From: an uncultured Lysobacteraceae bacterium
GTDB lineage: Bacteria; Pseudomonadota; Gammaproteobacteria; Xanthomonadales; Xanthomonadaceae
DNA length: 59,956 nt
Direction: 5' to 3'
NCBI GenBank assembly: GCA_902825775.1
Contig: CADECF010000015.1
Location: 1-59,956, forward strand
Shown: positions 54,003-59,956 of the stretch, piece after piece
How the letters are laid out: every line of letters starts with the position of its first letter
Numbering within the stretch: position 1 is the stretch's first letter
Made by a program: the position numbers and the translations under genes
Notes under the pieces: model-generated
What the model saw: only the letters and a program-made list of their open reading frames with translations
Database searches by the model: none
Told to the model about the DNA's origin: nothing

Positions 54003-55823
54003 ATGACGACCGAAGCCGACTCGCCCGGATGGAAGCGCAGGCTGCGCGATTGGGATGCCGCGCGCCGGCGCCGGCGCCGCGGCGAGCTGACTTATCCGGA
54101 ATGGGCCGAACGCCACGACACGCTCGGCGAGGCCGCTCTCGCAGCGTTGCGCGAGCGCTTGCGGCGGCTCGAGCGCAAACCGCTGATCTCCGTATTGATG
54201 CCGGTATACAACCCGCGTCCGCAATGGCTCCGCGAAGCGCTGGACTCGGTGCGCGGCCAGCTCTACCCGCACTGGCAGCTGTGCATCGCCGACGATCTGT
54301 CCACCGACCCGGAAGTGCGCCGCGTGCTGGCCGAGTACGCCGCGATCGACGAACGCATCCGCGTCGAATACCGCGAAAGCAACGGCCACATCTCGGCCGC
54401 CTCGAATTCCGCGCTGGCATTGGCCGACGGCGAATACGTCGCGCTGCTCGACCACGACGACCTGCTGCCGCAACACGCGCTGCTGTGCGTCGCCGAAACC
54501 ATAGACCGCTATCCCGGCGCCGCGCTGATCTATTCCGACGAAGACAAGATCGACGACAGCGGGCAGCGCTGCGGCGCGTACTTCAAGTGCGACTGGAATC
54601 CGGAACTGTTCCGCTGCTACAACATGATTTCGCACCTGGGCGTCTACCGCACCGGGCTGATGCGCGCGGTCGGCGGCTTCCGCGTGGGCTACGAGGGCGC
54701 GCAGGACTACGACCTGGCCCTGCGCTGCATCGAAAGCATCCAACCCGAACAAATCGTGCACATCCCGCAGGCGCTCTACCACTGGCGCATCCACGAGGCC
54801 AGCACGGCCGGCGGCAACGCCACCAAGCCGTACGCGCTCGACGCCGGCCGCCGCGCGCTGCAGGAGCACTTGGCGCGCAACGGCCTGGACGCCGAAATCA
54901 TCGCGCACGGCGCCGGCTGGTATCAGGTCGATTACGTCCTGCCGCATCCGACGCCCGCGGCGACCGTGATCGTGATCGACGATGGCGACGCCGACGCGCT
55001 GCAGCGTTGCGTCGACAGCCTGCTCGCGCACGACGATTACGGTTTGTGCGAATGGATCGTCGCCTCCGGCAACGACAAGCGCGCATTACCGGCGCAGTGG
55101 TCGCAAGCCGGCGTACGGAGCATTGCCTCGCCCGATGCGGCTTCGCTCGCGGCGCTGCGCAATGCGGCGGCGCGGGCGGCCAGCGGCGAAATCCTGGTGT
55201 TCGTGGACAGCCGCTGCGAGATCGTCGATGCCGGCTGGCTCGGCAAGCTGGTGTCGTTCGCCGCGCGTCCCGGCACCGGCGCGGTGTCGCCGAAACTGGT
55301 TTCGGAGGAAGGCCGCATCGCCGGCGGCGGCGCGCTGCTGGGCATGCACGGCGGTCTGGGCTCGCTCGGCCGCGGCGCCAGAGCGGACGAGATCGGCTAC
55401 TACGGACGCACGCTCCTGTCGCAGAACCTCAGCGCGCTCGACGACGGCTGCATCGCGATCGCACGCAGCGCCTTCGAACGCGTCGGCGGTTATCCGCAGG
55501 ACTACCGCAGCGCGCAGGCCATGACCGTCGCGTTATGCCTGAGCCTGGCCGATGCCGGTCTGCGCAACGTCTGGGTGCCCTCGCTGCAGGTGCGCAGCCA
55601 TCCGGCATCGCGATGGGCGGCATGGCTGCAACGGCGGCGCGTGCATGGCGATCTGGCGCGCCTGCGTTCGGCCTGGCCCGAAGCGATGACGTGCGATCCC
55701 GCCTACAACCCCAACCTGACCGCGACACGCGACAACTTCACGCTGGCCAACCCCCCGCGCATCGATATCCAAAAACCCTGGTACGTAGCCCGGGTGGAGC
55801 CGCAGGCGATACCCGGGAATTGA
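54003..55823 (+). CDS. Two-domain GT2-family glycosyltransferase with repeat-encoded C-terminus
   Basis: A 606-residue protein. The first GT2 domain (about 60-290) has SVLMPVYNPRPQWL, ADDLSTDPEV, LLDHDDLLP (DXD) and SDEDKIDD. The second (about 320-560) starts ATVIVIDDGDADALQRCVDSLL and has FVDSRCEIVD, a weakened DXD, so it may be inactive or of different specificity. The last 12 residues (from VARVEPQ to the end) and the TGA are encoded by a family-2 palindrome at 55785. Likely cell-surface polysaccharide synthesis. Confidence 0.85.
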   Translation: MTTEADSPGWKRRLRDWDAARRRRRRGELTYPEWAERHDTLGEAALAALRERLRRLERKPLISVLMPVYNPRPQWLREALDSVRGQLYPHWQLCIADDLSTDPEVRRVLAEYAAIDERIRVEYRESNGHISAASNSALALADGEYVALLDHDDLLPQHALLCVAETIDRYPGAALIYSDEDKIDDSGQRCGAYFKCDWNPELFRCYNMISHLGVYRTGLMRAVGGFRVGYEGAQDYDLALRCIESIQPEQIVHIPQALYHWRIHEASTAGGNATKPYALDAGRRALQEHLARNGLDAEIIAHGAGWYQVDYVLPHPTPAATVIVIDDGDADALQRCVDSLLAHDDYGLCEWIVASGNDKRALPAQWSQAGVRSIASPDAASLAALRNAAARAASGEILVFVDSRCEIVDAGWLGKLVSFAARPGTGAVSPKLVSEEGRIAGGGALLGMHGGLGSLGRGARADEIGYYGRTLLSQNLSALDDGCIAIARSAFERVGGYPQDYRSAQAMTVALCLSLADAGLRNVWVPSLQVRSHPASRWAAWLQRRRVHGDLARLRSAWPEAMTCDPAYNPNLTATRDNFTLANPPRIDIQKPWYVARVEPQAIPGN

Positions 55824-55883
55824 GCCGAGGCAGATTCGGGATCGCGCGATCCCGGGTATCGCCTGCGGCTCCACCCGGGCTAC
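55785..55883. repeat. Family-2 palindrome pair between convergent glycosyltransferase genes
   Basis: Arms GTAGCCCGGGTGGAGCCGC and its complement. The plus-strand gene reads through the left edge (TAC-GTA-GCC) and stops at a TGA inside; the minus-strand gene stops at the TAG of the right edge (55882-55880). Confidence 0.92.
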
Positions 55884-56848
55884 AGGCGGAATCTCGGCCC
55901 GGAAATCGGCGGCTCTTTGCGCGCACGCCGCAGTTTGCGGATGAAGCGGCTCTGCAGACGCAGCGCGTTGATCGCCATCGCGCCGCGCCACGGCGGCGCC
56001 GCGGCGCGCGCTTCCCAAACGCAGCGCAGCAGCGGTCCGATACCGCGTCCCGCTTCGGCTCGCTCCAGCGCCTGCAGCATCGCCGCCGCGCGGCCGTCGC
56101 GGTCGAAAGCGCTGCCGGCCAGCGCACGCAGCAACGCGCGGCGTTCTTCGATCCATACCCGGTTGCGGCTCGGCGGCGCTTGAGTGCCGTCCTTGCCGAG
56201 CGGCGAGAACGCGGCATCGTGGCGGCGGAACTGCACAAGCGGTTCGTCGAGATACACCACGCCGCCGCGCGCCGCCGCGCACATGGCCAGCCACCAATCG
56301 TGGAACAGCCCCGGCGGAAACGGCCGCGCCGCTTCGAACAGCGCGCGCCTGACGATGAGCGCATGTCCGGATACGGAATTCGAGAACACGAACTGCATCG
56401 GCTCGTGTCCCGACATCATAGTGAGGTCCGATGAGATGCCGCGGCCGCTGGCCTGACCGGCGCCGTCGATGTATTCCGAATCGCAGTAAGCCAGATCGGC
56501 ATCGCCGATGGCATCCAGCAGCTTGGACAGTTTTTCGGGATGCCAGCGGTCGTCCTGGTCGCAGGGCGCGACGAATTCGCCGCTGCCCAACGCCATGGCC
56601 TTTTCGAAGCTGCGCAGCGGGCCGAGATTTTCCGGATTGACGTGCACTTGCACGCGCGGATCGCGCGCGGCGATTTCGCGCAGCAGCGTCACGCTGCCGT
56701 CGCTCGAACCGTCGTCGACCGCGATCACCTCCAAGCCCACGCCGCGTTGCGCCAGCACCGTGTCCAACTGCTCGCGCAGATGGCGTTCGCCGTTGTAGAC
56801 GCACAGCGCGACGGATACGCGCGGGGGTTGCAGTGGATTCGTGCTCAT
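55880..56848 (-). CDS. GT2-family glycosyltransferase
   Basis: A 322-residue GT2 protein related to rhamnosyl/galactosyl transferases of O-antigen synthesis. SVALCVYNGERHLREQLD, AVDDGSSDGS, NPENLGPLRSFEKA and PCDQDDRWHPEKL (DXD) are in the expected order; SVSGHALIVRR and FHDWWLA follow. The start at 56848 (MSTNPLQP) is preferred over one nine codons upstream. It is on the opposite strand to the two other glycosyltransferases, sharing a repeat at the 3' end. Its TAG stop is from that repeat. Confidence 0.88.
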   Translation of the reverse strand: MSTNPLQPPRVSVALCVYNGERHLREQLDTVLAQRGVGLEVIAVDDGSSDGSVTLLREIAARDPRVQVHVNPENLGPLRSFEKAMALGSGEFVAPCDQDDRWHPEKLSKLLDAIGDADLAYCDSEYIDGAGQASGRGISSDLTMMSGHEPMQFVFSNSVSGHALIVRRALFEAARPFPPGLFHDWWLAMCAAARGGVVYLDEPLVQFRRHDAAFSPLGKDGTQAPPSRNRVWIEERRALLRALAGSAFDRDGRAAAMLQALERAEAGRGIGPLLRCVWEARAAAPPWRGAMAINALRLQSRFIRKLRRARKEPPISGPRFRL

Positions 56849-56914
56849 CGCGGGCCGGGCGGTGCGGGTGCGCACATCGTAACGAAAGCCGGGGCATCCG
56901 GCCGACGACTGCCG

Positions 56915-57298
56915 TCAATCCTCGTCCTCGCCGCGCAGCACCTTCTGCTGCATCGCGTCCAGATAGGCATCGGCTTCGGCGACCGAAGTGAACACTTCGT
57001 TCATCGGCACCGCTTTGACGATGTCGAAGACTTTAGCGATCTGCGGCTGCGGATTGGCCACCAGCACCTTGCCGCCGCGCGCCGACAACGCCTTGCGCGC
57101 CTTGAACACCGAACGCACGCCGGCCGAACTGATGTACTCCAGCCCGCTCAGGTCCAGCACCAGCGAACGGATGCTGGAGGCCAGCAGCGGCGCCAGCTGC
57201 CGGTCCAGTTCGTCGTAGCTGTGCGTGTCCAGGCGTCCGGCCAGCGCCACGCGCTGGCTGTCGCCGCGCGGCGGGTCGATGCGGATCTGCAGGTCCAT
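56915..57298 (-). CDS. STAS-domain anti-anti-sigma factor (RsbV-like)
   Basis: A 127-residue STAS protein. LVLDLSGLEYISSAGVRSV contains the phosphorylatable Ser57/Ser58. In partner switching it binds the anti-sigma kinase when unphosphorylated. GGAG eight bases before the ATG; it starts 16 bp after the kinase-like gene. The C-terminus extends beyond the STAS fold by an acidic tail ending RGEDED. Confidence 0.92.
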   Translation of the reverse strand: MDLQIRIDPPRGDSQRVALAGRLDTHSYDELDRQLAPLLASSIRSLVLDLSGLEYISSAGVRSVFKARKALSARGGKVLVANPQPQIAKVFDIVKAVPMNEVFTSVAEADAYLDAMQQKVLRGEDED

Positions 57299-57314
57299 GG
57301 CGATCTCCGGTGAT

Positions 57315-57737
57315 TCAGCGCCCGTGGGCGGGGTCGCGCAGCGTCACGCGCAGCACGTTGTAGGGTTCTTCGCGCGAATAGCTCAGGCTGTGCGCCAGCT
57401 CGCGCACCAGATGCAGGCCCAGGCCGCCGATCGGACGTTCGTCGATATCGGCATCCAAGGCCGGTGCGGGTGCGGCCAGCGGATCGAAGGGGCGGCCGTC
57501 GTCGCGGAATTCCAGCGCCAACGCACCCGGGCGGCGATCGATTTCCACTACCACTTCGCCCTGGCCTCCGTCGTCGTAGCCGTGGCCGACGCTGTTGCAG
57601 GCCACTTCCTCGGCGATCAGGCGCACGTCGTCGCGCAGCATGCGATCGACGCCGTGCGCGAGCAGCGCCGCGTCGATGGTGTCGGCGAGTTCGCGCAAGC
57701 GTTCGCGCCGGTTCGGGATCGCGATCCGCAGGTGCAT
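57315..57737 (-). CDS. RsbW-like serine kinase/anti-sigma ATPase
   Basis: A 140-residue HATPase_c protein. EEVACNSVGHGYDDG is the N-box, LEFRDDGRPFDPL the G1 box and IGGLGLHLVRELAH the G2 box. Such proteins phosphorylate a STAS partner and bind a sigma factor or other target. The ATG (57737) follows the upstream phosphatase stop by two bases (TGAGCATG), so translation is coupled. No sigma-factor gene is in the window. Confidence 0.92.
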   Translation of the reverse strand: MHLRIAIPNRRERLRELADTIDAALLAHGVDRMLRDDVRLIAEEVACNSVGHGYDDGGQGEVVVEIDRRPGALALEFRDDGRPFDPLAAPAPALDADIDERPIGGLGLHLVRELAHSLSYSREEPYNVLRVTLRDPAHGR

Positions 57738-57739
57738 GC

Positions 57740-59755
57740 TCAAGCGGCCTCCGCTGTCGTCGCCGCCAAGCTTAGCGCCAGCACGGTCAGGTCGTCCGAT
57801 TGCGGCGCGCCGCCGGCGAAAGCATGCGCGGCGGCTGTCACGCAGGCGCACATGCGCGACGGATCCGCGCACTCGCGCACGGTCTGCCGCAACCGCTCGC
57901 TGCCGAACGCCTGCAACTGCGCGTCGAAGGCTTCGGTGATGCCGTCGGTATAGGCGACCAGCGCATCGCCCGGCTGCAGCATTCCGTGCCAGACCTCGTA
58001 GACAGCGTCGGTTTCGATGCCCAGCGGCGGCCCCGAGGCCAGCGCGACGAATTCCGCGCTGCCGTCGGCGCGGCGCAGCAGCGGCGGTTCGTGGCCGGCG
58101 CTGGCCAGCGACAGCGCGCCGCTGTCGAGGTCGATCACGCCGCACAACACGGTCGCGAACATGCAGGCATCGTTGTTCTGCGCCAGCCGCGTCGCGGAAT
58201 CGCGCAGCGCCTGCGCCGGCGTGGCGGCGCGGCCGGCGGCGATCTCCAGCACGGTGATGCTGCGCGCCATGAACAGCGCCGCCGGCACGCCCTTATCGGA
58301 CACGTCGCCGATCGCGAACCACAGCGCATGGCCGTCTCGCTCGAAAAAGCAGTAGAAATCGCCGCCGACCGCCTTGGCCGGCTCCAGCATCGCCTGCGCG
58401 CACAGACTGCGGTGGCGGCGCGCGAGGGTGCGGTCGTGCGGCAGCATGGCGAGCTGGATCTCTCGCGCGATCGACAATTCGCTGTCCAGCTTCTGCCGCG
58501 CCGCCGCCATTTGCTCGATTTCGTTCATCTGCGACTTGATCGAACCTCGCGCATGGTCGAAGGCGCGCGCCATCAGCCCGACTTCGTCGCGGCGCGCGGT
58601 GTGCGGCAGCGGCCGATCGAATTCTCCGGCGTCGAAATGCCGTGCCGAGTCGGTGAGCGAAGCCAGCGGCCCGGTGATGCGACGCGCGACCAGTTGCAGC
58701 AACAGCAGCATCAGCGCGATCGCGATCAGGCCGCCGATCAGTACGCGTTGCGTGATCCGTTGCAAGCCGGCCAGCACGTAGTTTTCCGATACCGACAGGC
58801 CCAGCGTCCAGCCGCTGTCGCCGACCGGACGCACCAGCGCCATGCGCCGGCCGTTCTCGCGCGGGTCGAAGTAATCCAATTCGCCGGCGCGATGCGCGCG
58901 TGCGGCCTCGAGCAGCGGTTGCAGCAGGCGATACGCCGGCTGCTGCGCCTGATCGTCCAAACGCACGCTCATTTCCAGCGCGGTCCGCGGGTGCAGCACG
59001 TAACGCCGTTCGGGGCTTAGCAGCATGCGCTGGATGGCGTCGTCCGTGGCCGATGCGCCGACCAAATCGCGCAATCGTTGCACCGGCACATCCAGGCTGA
59101 CCATGCCCATCGGCGCGCCGGCGGGATCGCGCCGTAGCGGCAGGTTGTAGGTGACGAAATACTCGCCGCCGGTCGCATCGTTGCGATACGGTTCGGACCA
59201 CCAGGCCTTGCCGCCGCCGATAGTGCGCGGCCACCAAGGCTGCGCGTGGTAGTCGTAGCCCTCGTAGCGCATCGGCTGCACGTAATAGCCCTTGCCGTCG
59301 CGGCGCACGTACCAGCTGTGTTCGGGGTCGCCGTCGGCGAGGGCACCGGGTTCGAGGATCAGCATGGCGCCGGCGATATCCGGATCGCCTTCGACGGCGG
59401 CGCGCAGCACCGCGTCGAGTTGGCGCGGCGCATAACCGATGCCGCGCACGCTGGCCGCGAGCGTCTGCGCGCTGACCGTCACCGAACCCAATGTGGCTTG
59501 CAACGTGCGCGCGCCTTGTTCGGCCAAGCTGCGGATTTCGTGCCGCGATTGCGCGACCAGCAATTCGCGCGCGTTGGCATAGATCAGCCAAGTACCGATC
59601 AGCAGCAGCGCCGCGGCGCCGAGGCTCGTCCACAGCAGCAACCGGGTCCGCAGGCTGCGATGCCAGCGCACGCCGTCGTCGGCCATGGCATGCGCCACGC
59701 GCGTCGTTGCGACGGTAGCCGGCAGATCGCTGTGCTGCGCCATCGGATTCCCCAT
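57740..59755 (-). CDS. Sensor-type SpoIIE/RsbU phosphatase with Cache and HAMP domains
   Basis: A 671-residue membrane protein. One helix (about 37-60), an extracytoplasmic Cache-type sensor (about 65-335, with YVRRDGKGYYVQPMRYEG and WWSEPYRNDATGGEYFVTY), a second helix (about 345-365), a HAMP (RRITGPLASLTDSARHF), a linker coil, then a PP2C/SpoIIE domain (about 430-665) with GGDFYCFF, FAIGDVSDKGVPAALFMA and QSDDLTVLAL. It should dephosphorylate the STAS protein in response to a periplasmic ligand. An ATG four codons later is also possible. Confidence 0.92.
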   Translation of the reverse strand: MGNPMAQHSDLPATVATTRVAHAMADDGVRWHRSLRTRLLLWTSLGAAALLLIGTWLIYANARELLVAQSRHEIRSLAEQGARTLQATLGSVTVSAQTLAASVRGIGYAPRQLDAVLRAAVEGDPDIAGAMLILEPGALADGDPEHSWYVRRDGKGYYVQPMRYEGYDYHAQPWWPRTIGGGKAWWSEPYRNDATGGEYFVTYNLPLRRDPAGAPMGMVSLDVPVQRLRDLVGASATDDAIQRMLLSPERRYVLHPRTALEMSVRLDDQAQQPAYRLLQPLLEAARAHRAGELDYFDPRENGRRMALVRPVGDSGWTLGLSVSENYVLAGLQRITQRVLIGGLIAIALMLLLLQLVARRITGPLASLTDSARHFDAGEFDRPLPHTARRDEVGLMARAFDHARGSIKSQMNEIEQMAAARQKLDSELSIAREIQLAMLPHDRTLARRHRSLCAQAMLEPAKAVGGDFYCFFERDGHALWFAIGDVSDKGVPAALFMARSITVLEIAAGRAATPAQALRDSATRLAQNNDACMFATVLCGVIDLDSGALSLASAGHEPPLLRRADGSAEFVALASGPPLGIETDAVYEVWHGMLQPGDALVAYTDGITEAFDAQLQAFGSERLRQTVRECADPSRMCACVTAAAHAFAGGAPQSDDLTVLALSLAATTAEAA

Positions 59756-59823
59756 GCGCCAGCCCCCGGTCGCAGCATCCGGCTGCGGGCTTGCCAGCGC
59801 AATGGCTTTTCGTAGAGCTTTTC

Positions 59824-59898
59824 GTGGGAGCGGCTTCAGCCGCGAGCTCTTGGGCCTGCGATCACCCTCAAAAAGCTCGCGGCTGAAGCCGCTCCCAC
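59824..59898. repeat. Family-1 palindrome pair
   Basis: Inverted GTGGGAGCGGCTTCAGCCGC and its complement upstream of the phosphatase gene, followed by additional GAGCGGCTTTCG half-units. Confidence 0.92.
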
Positions 59899-59934
59899 GA
59901 AGAGCGGCTTTCGCTATGAAATGAGCATTAGAAA

Positions 59935-59956
59935 GACCCGGATAAAAATATTTATA
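59935..59956. repeat. Possible left end of an AT-rich inverted repeat (family 6), cut by the window edge
   Basis: GACCCGGATAAAAATA resembles the outer arm of the two family-6 elements (GAC-CGGAT). Only 22 bp are visible, so the assignment is tentative. Confidence 0.35.

Noticed and set aside
53453-56434. 993-codon plus-strand frame over the glycosyltransferases
   Set aside because: Out of frame with the two GT2 genes and antisense to the third; Arg-rich shadow.
56887-56901. Intrinsic terminator after the glycosyltransferase/STAS region
   Set aside because: GCCGG/CCGGC can pair but there is no T-run on either strand.

Overview
The window looks like a chromosomal stretch from a high-G+C gammaproteobacterium of the Xanthomonadaceae/Lysobacteraceae (Lysobacter-like). 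This is inferred from gene families, from the order cytochrome c4 - several DsbA - endonuclease/exonuclease next to engB, from the three-domain glutaredoxin/rhodanese protein, and from the very dense palindromic intergenic repeats. No rRNA, tRNA, CRISPR array, prophage, transposase or intact insertion sequence was recognised. About 59 protein genes are supported and almost all look intact.

Layout. 1-4.1 kb: a multi-spanning HGSNAT-like acyltransferase preceded by a hexanucleotide microsatellite, then a two-gene nicotinamide salvage operon (nadM-Nudix, nadV). 4.3-5.4 kb: a tandem pair of paralogous small proteins, one with a Tat-type signal. 5.8-11.6 kb: a MocR regulator, a LytS/LytTR-type two-component pair, and a divergent SDR/AraC pair. 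11.6-15.7 kb: cca and a lytic transglycosylase, divergent from a TauE/SafE exporter. 16.2-21.2 kb: a five-gene unit (cytochrome c4, three DsbA paralogues, an EEP-family nuclease/phosphatase) divergent from engB. 21.5-25.8 kb: gshA and ppc. 26.2-31.2 kb: a TPR lipoprotein and a complete glutathione-dependent formaldehyde detoxification locus (frmR, frmA, gfa, frmB). 31.7-38.7 kb: mostly minus-strand conserved proteins ending with an unequal amidohydrolase pair. 38.9-49.1 kb: nucleotide, cell-envelope and housekeeping genes (AMP nucleosidase, GNAT, GFA, DUF924, Grx-rhodanese, polysaccharide deacetylase, alaA-like, rsgA, QEGLA metallopeptidase-like). 49.1-56.9 kb: a membrane protein, maeB and three GT2 glycosyltransferases. 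56.9-59.8 kb: an RsbU/RsbW/RsbV-type partner-switching module.

Functional links. FrmA, Gfa and FrmB form the glutathione pathway for formaldehyde under FrmR, and GshA, encoded nearby, starts glutathione synthesis. NadM and NadV form the route from nicotinamide through NMN to NAD. The periplasmic DsbA set carries three different CXXC dipeptides (HY, PA, PH), suggesting specialised thiol oxidation. The phosphatase/kinase/STAS trio probably transmits an extracytoplasmic signal.

The most unusual aspect is the repeat landscape. Several families of paired, inverted palindromes occupy nearly every intergenic gap. Seven coding sequences end inside such a repeat. Four of these use a TAG at the repeat edge as their stop codon, and in one family each arm also resembles an intrinsic terminator. 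One repeat sits in the 5' leader of frmR. Another, exactly 108 bp, lies in frame between a well-supported GTG start and the signal peptide of an amidohydrolase-like gene. An AT-rich long inverted repeat occurs twice, with a possible third partial copy at the window edge.
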